A DNA stretch of 64,000 bases from Flaviramulus_B aquimarinus (lineage in GTDB: Bacteria > Bacteroidota > Bacteroidia > Flavobacteriales > Flavobacteriaceae): contig NZ_BAABJH010000001.1 in NCBI RefSeq assembly GCF_039543205.1, positions 992,001-1,056,000 on the forward strand, given 5' to 3'. Under the pieces are notes generated by a model that saw only the letters and a list, made by a program, of their open reading frames with translations, was not told the origin of the DNA and ran no database searches. Positions 54,066 through 62,540 of the stretch are shown piece by piece. The position numbers and the translations under genes were made by a program. Within the stretch, counting starts at the first letter, position 1; every line of letters begins with the position of its first letter.

Positions 54066-57000
54066 TTATAGTATAACAAGTTTCTCTATTTTTTCTACAG
54101 TCTTATTTAAAAGTGCTGAATGTGCTTTTAGTTTGTAAACATACACACCTTTACCTATTTTATCTCCAAAATCGTCTCTCCCATCCCAAACCATGTCTCT
54201 TGACAAGGAACTTGTTGTTTTAAATCCTCCTGAGGTTTGTCCATTTAATGTCCTTACTAATTTCCCAGAAACCGTGAATATCTGTATAGAAACGTCTAAA
54301 GGTTCCGAACTATTGTGATTAAACCAAAATTCTGTGTAATTTACAAATGGATTTGGGTAATTAAGCACATTATTTATAACTAAACTTTGGTCTTTATCAA
54401 ATACAATAAACTGAATTTCAGATATTGACGAATTATTATACACATCCCAAGCTTTAAGGGTTAATGTATGTAGACCTGGTTCTAAATCTCTAAATGGAAA
54501 ACTTACTGTTCCTTTGGTGTAATCATCAACTTCTGTTTGATAATAATCATTTAAAATTACTGGATTTGTTTCATCACCATCAATAATGGCTACAATATCA
54601 TGTCCGATACCACTAGCGGTATTTATACCGTTTGCATCTTCTAATTTAGCTAATAAGGTAGGTGATTCATTGGTTATCCCTCCGGTTACAAAATTTTCAT
54701 CATTCATAAATAGGGATACTATTGGACCTGTATTATCTTCTGCTGCATTTTCATTCAGTCCACCTATCCTAATGGTATTAACACTTGCTCCGGCTTTATC
54801 TTGTGACAATTCTTGATTTTTGGCATAGAAACTAACTTTACCAAACCCAACTGGTATACCAATATCTTTAGGAACTACAAAATCAACTTCAAATTGTCCG
54901 TTTTTTACTGATGACTGGCTCCTAAATATAACCTCTCCTAATGTTTTAAAATCTAATTTTACAAGCTCTCCGTTTAACTCTGTTTTATCGTTGGCTAATG
55001 TTTGTCTATCTATAGATTTGTCATATATGGTTGTTGAAAGTGTTCCGTTATAGGTATTTAATAAGTCCCCCGAAACATCTGTGATTTCGCCTGCCAACTT
55101 TACATAACTTAAAGCTTTTAAAGTGTCTGTAGCTTGACCAATAGGGACATCATTAATTTTTGTTAACTTAATATTTGGCCTAGCGAACGCCAATTTCATG
55201 GCGGGGTCTCCAATAAAAAATATTAAACGTCTCTGTTCTGCATTTGTAATTGTAGGATCGCCTTTTGCCAACCTCAACGCTTCTGCCATTGTTGGGTATT
55301 CATTATCGCCAAAAGTATCAGTATCGCTATACGAAAATAAATACTGGCCTAGTATGCTATTAAAATCTACTGCATCTTGCACAAAAATCTGTCGCGTTGT
55401 AGTAATCAAGCCAATGGCTCCTGCTTGCTTATTCCAATATGTAAATTCGCCAGCGGTTTCTCTAAATGGATTATCAAATCTAGTATACTCACAAGTAACC
55501 GTTACAAAACAATTAAGTTTACAAAAATTACGAAATCCATTCACATCTGGTTTTAATAGGATACGCTCCTGCGCCAAACCGTCTTCACCTCCATGACCAA
55601 AATAATTTACTACCAATGCACCATTATCTACAGCATTAACAATCTCGGTTGTTACTGCAGGATATCTATCTCCACCAGCTGAAGTTTCTTGCTGAAAAGC
55701 ATCTGAATGAATTTTTACAACATTTATAAATGGTTTTTCTTGTGTTACTAAATTCCCAACATCATCTGTGGTTCCTTGTAGTAAACCTTCCCATTCTTGA
55801 TCAACATCATCAGATATAACAACAAAGTTATTTCGCCAACTTCCAAAAGCTTCTTTAACATAGTATGATTCAACCTTATCCACCATTTCTTTAGCGCGTT
55901 GTGGCGTATCTGCTAGTATCCGACCTACTGCTATATCTAACTTATCGCTAGTAGCCATAGTACCTTCATTGCTATCCATCATGCCATAAAAATCATCAGA
56001 AACAATAGAATTGGCTAAACTAAAACTATTGTATGTATGCCATGAAGGGACTATATTGGTATTGTTTGGAACTCTATCTTTATAGTCAAACGATCCATCT
56101 CCAAATAAACACAAGTATCTTATTCTATTTTCTGGCTCACTTGCATTATCATAAACATATTTAACCATATTTCTAATGGCGCCTATATCTTGATTACCTG
56201 AACTAAACTCATTATATATTTCATCTAATCCTAGGACCTTAACATTTAAACCATATTGGGTTCTATTAATTTGCGCTAGTCGCTCGGCATGATTTATCAT
56301 ATTATTTGGAGTTACAATAATATAATCGATATCTTGAAATTGGCCTTGATTATTTTGAAATATAGTGCCTTTAATATTTTGATTATTTACAACTGTTTTT
56401 GAATCAAATTTAGGATTAAAATAATCTGATGGAGAAAGCGCCACATATGTTTTTAAACTTCCTAATGTAGCTGTAAAACTTAAATTTGCGTTTTGTTCTG
56501 CATTTATATAATTGGTAACATTATACCGATCTGTTACATCCCATACTTCTGAAAGTTGCGATGCATTTGCTATGTTATATTGACCAATTCCTGACACAGA
56601 GGCCACAGCATTATTTTTAAACTGAAATTGTTTATTATCAAAATTCAATGCACGCGTAGCTTCTATAGATATATAGTCTAAATATCCTATTGTGCTTGGG
56701 TTTCCTTGATTATCAAAATCAAGTTCTACAGTAATTTTTGATGTATTTACATTGATATTATTATTATTATATGATTCTCCACTTCCTAAAGTCGGGCTTC
56801 TTACGCCATTCAGTGATAATGACGCTACATTAGCATCGTTTACCTTAACATTCATTGAGCTACTTGATTGAGATGCTGCTGCTACAAGAACATTTAAATT
56901 TATAGGCTTGGTAGTTACTAAATCTGGAAAATCAAATTCAAATTTTTTATTACTATCCACATCAAATTTATCACCAAACCAACGTCTTCCTAAAGATATC

Positions 57001-57956
57001 AAATTATAAGTATCAACTTCATGATATTGATAATCTTGAAATGTATTGATTGTCATATCTATTGCCCCACTAGGTTGCGAAAATGGCTGAATCCGCTTTC
57101 CATTAGCCGAACCTACATGTATGTAATAATAGGTTTTATCTGTATAACAGTTTATGTTGGTTCTACTTTCCGCATTATAACCTTTTGGACCTTGTGCATA
57201 AAATAAAATGAAATCTTCGTTATTAAATACGCCATCTTCTTCACCAACAAATTTTATGGCATTTTCTGGAACGTCAAAAGGATAAGGAATAGCATTAGAA
57301 TAAGGTATCATACTCCCACCATGACCATATAGCTTAATAGTCCTGGGATCTACATTATTTACGTTAACTCCAAGTCGTTGTAAAAAACTTTTAGATAGTT
57401 TAAAAACGCCTGTTGTATCTACATAAAACCGATACCATTCTCCGGAATTTAATACTGAATTAGAAACAACCCTTGAACCTCCAAAATTTTTACTTAAAGA
57501 AGATTGCCTACTTACAGTAACGCCATTTTTATAGTTTATTTGAAATGAAACTACTTTCTTATAACCGCCATTGACATCCTTTACAATGGGAGAAAGTTGA
57601 AAAAGCACATACCTTTTGTTTCTTGATACTGAATTTTTTAGGCTATACTCTAATGTATTAGGAATTTTATCGGCCTCTAAATCTTTTAAGTTTGCTTTGG
57701 ATATGGTTTGATAAGATACATTGCTTAGGGTAATTGAGGGCTCGTTAACAGAGCTTTTTGTTTCCCATTGGTCAATAAATAATACACCGTCCTCAAAGTT
57801 ATATGTAAAATGATCTTTATTAAAAGATGGCACTTCAACTGAGTAACTTCCACCAGAAAGTGTTTTGGATCCTTCCCAGATAACCGTATACTTTTTTTGT
57901 TGGGCTAAAACAACTGTCGAGACCATCAACAGTAAAAATAAAATTTTCTTTTTCAT
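54066..57956 (-). CDS. porU: Type IX secretion system sortase PorU
   Basis: A 1296-residue gingipain-like C25-family peptidase. Signal peptide LLLMVSTVVLAQQ is followed by a large beta-rich prodomain of about 500 residues. The catalytic His is H788 in NYFGHGGEDG and the catalytic Cys is C822 in VTVTCEYTRF, with normal spacing. It then has the C-terminal beta domains and the ending YPNPFVNYTEFWFNHN with a Val/Ile-rich tail, typical of PorU itself. It cleaves the sorting domain of cargo and attaches it to A-type lipopolysaccharide. It is co-transcribed with porV. Confidence 0.94.
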   Translation of the reverse strand: MKKKILFLLLMVSTVVLAQQKKYTVIWEGSKTLSGGSYSVEVPSFNKDHFTYNFEDGVLFIDQWETKSSVNEPSITLSNVSYQTISKANLKDLEADKIPNTLEYSLKNSVSRNKRYVLFQLSPIVKDVNGGYKKVVSFQINYKNGVTVSRQSSLSKNFGGSRVVSNSVLNSGEWYRFYVDTTGVFKLSKSFLQRLGVNVNNVDPRTIKLYGHGGSMIPYSNAIPYPFDVPENAIKFVGEEDGVFNNEDFILFYAQGPKGYNAESRTNINCYTDKTYYYIHVGSANGKRIQPFSQPSGAIDMTINTFQDYQYHEVDTYNLISLGRRWFGDKFDVDSNKKFEFDFPDLVTTKPINLNVLVAAASQSSSSMNVKVNDANVASLSLNGVRSPTLGSGESYNNNNINVNTSKITVELDFDNQGNPSTIGYLDYISIEATRALNFDNKQFQFKNNAVASVSGIGQYNIANASQLSEVWDVTDRYNVTNYINAEQNANLSFTATLGSLKTYVALSPSDYFNPKFDSKTVVNNQNIKGTIFQNNQGQFQDIDYIIVTPNNMINHAERLAQINRTQYGLNVKVLGLDEIYNEFSSGNQDIGAIRNMVKYVYDNASEPENRIRYLCLFGDGSFDYKDRVPNNTNIVPSWHTYNSFSLANSIVSDDFYGMMDSNEGTMATSDKLDIAVGRILADTPQRAKEMVDKVESYYVKEAFGSWRNNFVVISDDVDQEWEGLLQGTTDDVGNLVTQEKPFINVVKIHSDAFQQETSAGGDRYPAVTTEIVNAVDNGALVVNYFGHGGEDGLAQERILLKPDVNGFRNFCKLNCFVTVTCEYTRFDNPFRETAGEFTYWNKQAGAIGLITTTRQIFVQDAVDFNSILGQYLFSYSDTDTFGDNEYPTMAEALRLAKGDPTITNAEQRRLIFFIGDPAMKLAFARPNIKLTKINDVPIGQATDTLKALSYVKLAGEITDVSGDLLNTYNGTLSTTIYDKSIDRQTLANDKTELNGELVKLDFKTLGEVIFRSQSSVKNGQFEVDFVVPKDIGIPVGFGKVSFYAKNQELSQDKAGASVNTIRIGGLNENAAEDNTGPIVSLFMNDENFVTGGITNESPTLLAKLEDANGINTASGIGHDIVAIIDGDETNPVILNDYYQTEVDDYTKGTVSFPFRDLEPGLHTLTLKAWDVYNNSSISEIQFIVFDKDQSLVINNVLNYPNPFVNYTEFWFNHNSSEPLDVSIQIFTVSGKLVRTLNGQTSGGFKTTSSLSRDMVWDGRDDFGDKIGKGVYVYKLKAHSALLNKTVEKIEKLVIL

Positions 57957-58021
57957 TACTAAAATAACGTCATTAACACGCTGTTATTATTAAAAAATAA
58001 TAGCAATTTTAAAAACTGCAT

Positions 58022-58029
58022 CAAAAATA
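58022..58029 (-). promoter_or_regulatory. -7 box (TATTTTTG) of porU-porV
   Basis: The minus strand reads TATTTTTG, exact for TAnnTTTG, giving a leader of about 60 bases. An imperfect GCTATTATT-type stem lies inside the leader. Confidence 0.42.
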
Positions 58030-58220
58030 CAATAATAAATTATTAAAACATGCGTTAACATAACACAAAACAATGGTGAAAAACAAGCAAAACATCGTTG
58101 TAACGACTAAAAATCAAGATGAAATGCATCTTTTTTTGGTTAAAATGCAAAAAATTGCTTGTGTTATTAGGTTTAATTCTTATATTGCAGCACCAAAATA
58201 TTATTAGCTTACTTAAAAGT

Positions 58221-59915
58221 ATGGATATGAAAAAAGTAGTAGCATTCAAGGTTTTATTAGTTTTAGCACTAACCGTGGTATCAACTAGTTGTAAAAAATC
58301 TTCGAGTTCAAAAAACAGCTCTAGAGCTACTGGATGGAACGTCAACTCAAGAGAGGGTGGATTCCAGTACAGTACAGAGAATAAAGAACAAGAAACATCT
58401 CCTGGATTAGTTTTTATAGAAGGTGGTACATTTACCAAAGGTCGCGTTCAAGATGATGTGATGCATGATTGGAATAACAGTCCAAACCAACAACACGTTC
58501 AGTCTTTCTACATGGATGAAACTGAGGTAACCAATGTTATGTATATGGAATACTTAGATTGGATTAAGAGGGTTTATCCGCCATCTGATGAAAATTTTAG
58601 AGCTATTTACCATGGTGCTTTGCCAGACACTTTAGTTTGGAGAAACCGATTAGGTTTTAACGAAGTGATGACTGAAAACTATTTACGCCATCCTGCTTAT
58701 GGAGAATATCCTGTAGTTGGTGTCAGTTGGATTCAAGCAGTAGAATTTGCTAATTGGCGTTCGGATCGTGTGAATGAGTTTAACTTAGAAAAAGCAGGTT
58801 ACTTAAAGCGTGATGCAAAAATTATAGATGTAAGTGCCGATCAAACGTTTAATACCGATACTTATATTAATTCGCCTACGTTAACTTATGGAGGCAACGA
58901 AGAAATTATAAATCCTGATGGTCGAGGAAGAAGAAATGTACAGGTTGATGCCGATGGCAATGAAACTGGTCTTTATGCTACACGTTCTAGTGGAATTATT
59001 TCCCCAAAATACAGGCTACCAACTGAAACGGAGTGGGAATATGCTGCTCTAGGATTAAGTGAAATTAGAAGCTTTAATCTATATCGTGGACGTAAAAAAT
59101 ATCCTTGGGATGGCCAATACACTCGCTCTGGAAAACGTAAGATTCGTGGAGATCAATTGGCTAATTTTAAGCAAGGAAAAGGAGATTATGGTGGTATTGC
59201 AGGCTGGTCCGATGATGGAGCAGATATTACAAACGCTGTAAAATCATACGACCCTAACGACTTTGGTTTATATGATATGGCGGGTAATGTTGCCGAATGG
59301 GTTGCTGATGTTTACAGACCTATTATTGATGATGAATTTAACGATTTTAACTACTACCGTGGTAATGTATATACTAAAAATGCATTAAACGAAGATGGCA
59401 CAGTAAAAATTGTAACTTCAGATGATATTGTTTATGATACATTATCAAACGGAAAAGTAGTTGCTAGAAATTTACCTGGCGAAATATTACAGGTTCCTGT
59501 TGATGAGAATGAAACATTTCAAAGAACCAATTTTGACAAAAGTAATGTTATAAACTTTAGAGATGGTGATAAACGTTCTTCTCGTTATTATGAAAGCTTT
59601 GGCGATGACGAAGATGATGTTGAAAACGAAAATTCCAACACCAGTAAAATGTATAACTCGCCAAAACCTAGAATTGCTAGAGATTCTTTAGGAAATATTA
59701 TTAAAGAATACGATACATCAAATAACAGAACATCTTTAATTAATGATGAAGTTAGAGTTTACAAAGGTGGATCATGGAAAGATAGAGAGTACTGGTTAGA
59801 CCCAGCACAAAGACGTTATTTCCCGCAAGATATGGCTACAGATTACATTGGTTTTAGATGCGCTATGTCTCGTGTAGGATCTAAAAGTAAAAACAAAAAT
59901 AAATCTAAAAACTAA
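58221..59915 (+). CDS. gldJ: Gliding motility lipoprotein GldJ
   Basis: A 564-residue lipoprotein. I chose ATG 58221, because MDMKKVVAFKVLLVLALTV leads directly to the lipobox STSC; the longer in-frame start would place about 34 unrelated residues first. The body is a sulfatase-modifying-factor (FGE-like) fold with FIEGGTFTKGR, YMDETEVTNVMYMEY, YRLPTETEWEYAALG, FGLYDMAGNVAEWVADV and YKGGSWKDREYWL. It is required for gliding and T9SS function and stabilises GldK. It is divergent from porU and followed by murF, the usual flavobacterial order. Confidence 0.93.
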   Translation: MDMKKVVAFKVLLVLALTVVSTSCKKSSSSKNSSRATGWNVNSREGGFQYSTENKEQETSPGLVFIEGGTFTKGRVQDDVMHDWNNSPNQQHVQSFYMDETEVTNVMYMEYLDWIKRVYPPSDENFRAIYHGALPDTLVWRNRLGFNEVMTENYLRHPAYGEYPVVGVSWIQAVEFANWRSDRVNEFNLEKAGYLKRDAKIIDVSADQTFNTDTYINSPTLTYGGNEEIINPDGRGRRNVQVDADGNETGLYATRSSGIISPKYRLPTETEWEYAALGLSEIRSFNLYRGRKKYPWDGQYTRSGKRKIRGDQLANFKQGKGDYGGIAGWSDDGADITNAVKSYDPNDFGLYDMAGNVAEWVADVYRPIIDDEFNDFNYYRGNVYTKNALNEDGTVKIVTSDDIVYDTLSNGKVVARNLPGEILQVPVDENETFQRTNFDKSNVINFRDGDKRSSRYYESFGDDEDDVENENSNTSKMYNSPKPRIARDSLGNIIKEYDTSNNRTSLINDEVRVYKGGSWKDREYWLDPAQRRYFPQDMATDYIGFRCAMSRVGSKSKNKNKSKN

Positions 59916-59938
59916 TTTTAGTTTTAAAATAATAAATT

Positions 59939-59969
59939 AAAAGTCCTAGCATTTGTTAGGACTTTTTTT
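59939..59969 (+). terminator. Terminator after gldJ
   Basis: AAAAGTCCTA and TAGGACTTTT form a 10-bp stem with loop GCATTTGT and a T run. It separates gldJ from murF. Confidence 0.82.
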
Positions 59970-60036
59970 ATACATTTATTTAATGAAAAGTATCTTAATA
60001 CACAATATTAAGCTTATATTTAAAATCGTGACCCTA

Positions 60037-60055
60037 TACCGAACTAGATTCGGTA
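60037..60055. repeat. 7-bp inverted repeat before murF
   Basis: TACCGAA, loop CTAGA, TTCGGTA. It lies 33 bases before the murF start in the gldJ-murF gap, with no T run. It may be an mRNA hairpin or a protein site. Confidence 0.5.
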
Positions 60056-60087
60056 AACGGTAATCTAAATAAAATCTGCATCATCTT

Positions 60088-61362
60088 TTGAAAATAGAAC
60101 AAATACATCGTCTTTTCCTAGAAAGTCATTCGGCATGTACCGACACAAGAAAACTTCAAAAAAACGATATGTTTTTTGCTCTTAAAGGCGATAATTTTAA
60201 TGGTAACACCTATACTGAAAATGCACTTAAAAATGGTGCCAATTATGCTATTGTAGATGATATTGAATTTAATACATCTTCCAAAACCATATTAGTAGAT
60301 AATGTTCTTGAAACGCTACAAAAATTAGCCACATTCCATAGAGTTTATTTAAAGACACCTATTGTAGCGCTTACAGGTAGTAATGGTAAAACAACAACTA
60401 AAGAGCTTATTAATGCTGTACTATCACAAAAATTTAATACCACAGCTACTGTTGGAAATCTTAATAACCATATTGGTGTACCCTTAACACTACTTTCCAT
60501 GACAAAAGATACCGAAATTGGTATTGTGGAAATGGGTGCTAATCATCAAAAAGAGATTGCGTTTTTATGTAGCCTAGCAAAACCAAATTATGGATATATT
60601 ACAAACTTTGGAAAAGCCCATTTAGAAGGTTTTGGTGGTATAGAAGGCGTCATTAAAGGCAAAAGTGAAATGTATGATTTTTTGATTGCTCATGATAAAA
60701 CTATTTTTGTTAATGCCAATGATACTATTCAGGTTGAAAAAACAAAACAGGCCAGTACGTTTACATTCGGTAATAAAATAAAGAACACTGATGTTCTAAT
60801 TGATTTTCTAGAAGCAAAGCCTTTTGTTTTCTGTTCATATAATGACTTAGAAATTAAAAGCCAACTTATTGGCGATTATAACTTTAATAATATTGCAGTT
60901 GCTATAGCTATGGGCAATTATTTTAAAGTCGATGATTCTAAAATTAAAATTGCCATAGAAAGTTACCTTCCAACAAACAATCGTTCTCAAATTATACAAA
61001 AAGGTAGCAATAAAATTATTTTAGATGCCTATAACGCCAACCCAACGAGTATGCGTGCTGCATTATTAAATTTCGAAAAACAAGATGGATACAAAGTCGC
61101 TATTTTAGGTGATATGTTTGAACTTGGAAAAGACGCTAAAAAAGAACATCAAAACATTGCGGATTTAGCAATTTCGCTTAATATTAATAAGGTTATTTTT
61201 ATTGGTAAAAATTTTTATCAATCAGAAGTGAATTCAAAAAAAACAAGTCAATTCAATACTTTTAATCATTTTAAAAAAGATTTTAAACTTTCCAATATAG
61301 AACACGCCTCTCTTTTAATAAAAGGCTCAAGAGGCATGGCTTTAGAACGGATTTTAGACTAA
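60088..61362 (+). CDS. murF: UDP-N-acetylmuramoyl-tripeptide--D-alanyl-D-alanine ligase
   Basis: A 424-residue Mur ligase. The start is TTG 60088, since MKIEQIHRLFLESH fits the family N-terminus and no suitable ATG precedes SACTDTRKLQKNDMFFALKG. The ATP loop is ALTGSNGKTTTKELI, followed by NHIGVPLTLL, EMGANHQKEIAFL and DAYNANPTSMRAAL. It adds D-Ala-D-Ala to UDP-MurNAc-tripeptide in the cytoplasm. Placement after gldJ is typical for Flavobacteriaceae. Confidence 0.95.
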   Translation: MKIEQIHRLFLESHSACTDTRKLQKNDMFFALKGDNFNGNTYTENALKNGANYAIVDDIEFNTSSKTILVDNVLETLQKLATFHRVYLKTPIVALTGSNGKTTTKELINAVLSQKFNTTATVGNLNNHIGVPLTLLSMTKDTEIGIVEMGANHQKEIAFLCSLAKPNYGYITNFGKAHLEGFGGIEGVIKGKSEMYDFLIAHDKTIFVNANDTIQVEKTKQASTFTFGNKIKNTDVLIDFLEAKPFVFCSYNDLEIKSQLIGDYNFNNIAVAIAMGNYFKVDDSKIKIAIESYLPTNNRSQIIQKGSNKIILDAYNANPTSMRAALLNFEKQDGYKVAILGDMFELGKDAKKEHQNIADLAISLNINKVIFIGKNFYQSEVNSKKTSQFNTFNHFKKDFKLSNIEHASLLIKGSRGMALERILD

Positions 61363-61378
61363 TTTTACTAAAAATCAA

Positions 61379-61702
61379 TTACTCCTCTTTTGCTAATTGA
61401 CTTTTTAAATCATCAAGTAGTATTTCAATTTTATTAATAATCTGTTCGTTATTCAATATGGCTTTATAAGACTCTGAATTCTCCTTAACACTATCGTGTA
61501 AATCATCCACATCTCTTAACAGCCAATTAAGATCTGCATTTGGAAATTCTTGTATGATTTTTGTTAAAAACTCTATAGATATTTTTTTACCATTCATATA
61601 TTGAGAAAGCTGAGAATAATTCATGTCAAACTTTTCAGCTAAATCACTTAACTTATCATACTTAGTCTTTACTAATTGTCTTAGCTTGTCCTCGAATTTC
61701 AT
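61379..61702 (-). CDS. XRE-family helix-turn-helix regulator
   Basis: A 107-residue protein. Residues about 5-60 form an XRE HTH: KYDKLSDLAEKFDMNYSQLSQ and YMNGKKISIEFLTKII. LNADLNWLL-like sequence (NADLNWLLRDV) follows, as in phage and chromosomal CI-type repressors. The C-terminal 45 residues look like a coiled coil (NKIEILLDDLKSQLAKEE) for dimerisation. It is divergent from two small genes, and a 15-bp inverted repeat lies between. It probably represses itself and its neighbours. Confidence 0.82.
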   Translation of the reverse strand: MKFEDKLRQLVKTKYDKLSDLAEKFDMNYSQLSQYMNGKKISIEFLTKIIQEFPNADLNWLLRDVDDLHDSVKENSESYKAILNNEQIINKIEILLDDLKSQLAKEE

Positions 61703-61724
61703 AATTTAGAACCATTATAAATTT

Positions 61725-61774
61725 TATAAATAATTAAATTATTTTCATTTTATTTAATTATTTATATATATTTG
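61725..61774 (+). promoter_or_regulatory. 15-bp inverted repeat operator and -7 box in the XRE divergent region
   Basis: TATAAATAATTAAAT (61725-61739) and ATTTAATTATTTATA (61752-61766) are perfect complements around 12 bases. TATATTTG (61767-61774), exact for TAnnTTTG, starts immediately after the right arm and serves the gene at 61807. The position is ideal for repressor control by the XRE protein. The arms are purely AT, so chance symmetry in an AT-rich genome must be considered. Confidence 0.55.
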
Positions 61775-61806
61775 TGTGTAATTTCACTCAAGCGCAAACC
61801 TAAGTT

Positions 61807-62082
61807 ATGACAAATTTAAACAAATTATATACATTATATGATGTCTGCTTACAGAAAGAACAAGAAGTTTTGAAAGACCTCCTTACCAATCACCTTCCAA
61901 AGGAGTACACTTTAAAAGTCATAAAAAAACTGGCTGGTAATAATATTAGAACAGATTCACAAACCGTTCGAAACACTAAAGCAGGCATTGGCAAGAATAT
62001 TATAGTCTTTAATGCCATAATAGAAGTTGCAAAAACATATAAAGATGCTTCTAATAAATTAAAAAGTAATCTACAAAACTAA
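61807..62082 (+). CDS. Small protein of unknown function, divergent from the XRE regulator
   Basis: A 91-residue protein I do not recognise. It is Lys-rich and probably all helical (KLYTLYDVCLQKEQEVLKDLL, NAIIEVAKTYKDASNKLKS). There is no signal peptide or membrane segment. A central TDSQTVRNTKAG could be an HTH or nucleic-acid contact, but this is not certain. It starts 26 bases after a good -7 box and is followed by another small gene with an 8-base gap. Confidence 0.6.
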   Translation: MTNLNKLYTLYDVCLQKEQEVLKDLLTNHLPKEYTLKVIKKLAGNNIRTDSQTVRNTKAGIGKNIIVFNAIIEVAKTYKDASNKLKSNLQN

Positions 62083-62090
62083 ATCTAACC

Positions 62091-62342
62091 ATGTTCAAAA
62101 AAAAATATCGAAGAAAAATTGAAGAGGGTTTTAAAAACATCTTTAAAACTGAAATAGATAAAAACAATAAAAATCACAAACATTTAGGTTTTGATGATTT
62201 GGCAATAATAGTTAAAGAACCTATTGTTAAACATCAAATTATTCAGTTAGCAAAACTTTGTGAAGAAGTACCTTTTAACCTAACTCTTAAACCTTCTAAA
62301 AATGGAATATTAATTGAGTTTTGGAAAGCCATAAATATTTAG
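62091..62342 (+). CDS. Small protein of unknown function, second gene of the XRE module
   Basis: An 83-residue basic protein without a recognised domain. It starts MFKKKYRRKIEEGFKN and has GFDDLAIIVKEPIVKHQIIQLA, then a beta-like ending GILIEFWKAINI. It probably shares a transcript with the 91-residue gene upstream. The two genes could be a toxin-antitoxin-like or host-interaction pair under the XRE repressor, but nothing in the sequence proves this. Confidence 0.55.
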   Translation: MFKKKYRRKIEEGFKNIFKTEIDKNNKNHKHLGFDDLAIIVKEPIVKHQIIQLAKLCEEVPFNLTLKPSKNGILIEFWKAINI

Positions 62343-62444
62343 TTTAATATTTATAACAAAAAATAAAAACCCTAAGAGTTTTATTGCAATCATCGGGGGA
62401 TTAATATCGTGATCTCTCTGGATTGCTAGTGTTGAGTTATCAAA

Positions 62445-62471
62445 CCTAAGCTGCAAATTAAGCAGCTTAGG
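62445..62471. repeat. 10-bp hairpin in the gap before the leucine-rich gene
   Basis: CCTAAGCTGC, loop AAATTAA, GCAGCTTAGG, a perfect 10-bp stem. It lies 70 bases after the stop of the minus-strand leucine-rich gene and could end that transcript, although only three T residues follow. The surrounding 198-base gap holds nothing else recognised. Confidence 0.55.
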
Positions 62472-62540
62472 CGAGATACATGATTGTTATATAGTTAATA
62501 AAACCTTGTTGTTATGAGTACTATTATCTGTTATAGTGGA

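Noticed and set aside
54032..54079. A 16-residue N-terminal extension of PorV overlapping porU
   Set aside because: The residues are not signal-like and the following MKNRILLLIAF is a complete signal peptide.
58119..58220. A 34-residue N-terminal extension of GldJ
   Set aside because: The lipoprotein signal starts at MDMKK, and an extension would bury the signal peptide.
62343..62540. A tRNA or structured RNA gene in the gap before the leucine-rich gene
   Set aside because: No tRNA T-loop or acceptor pairing was found; only a hairpin and weak AT-rich pairing are visible.
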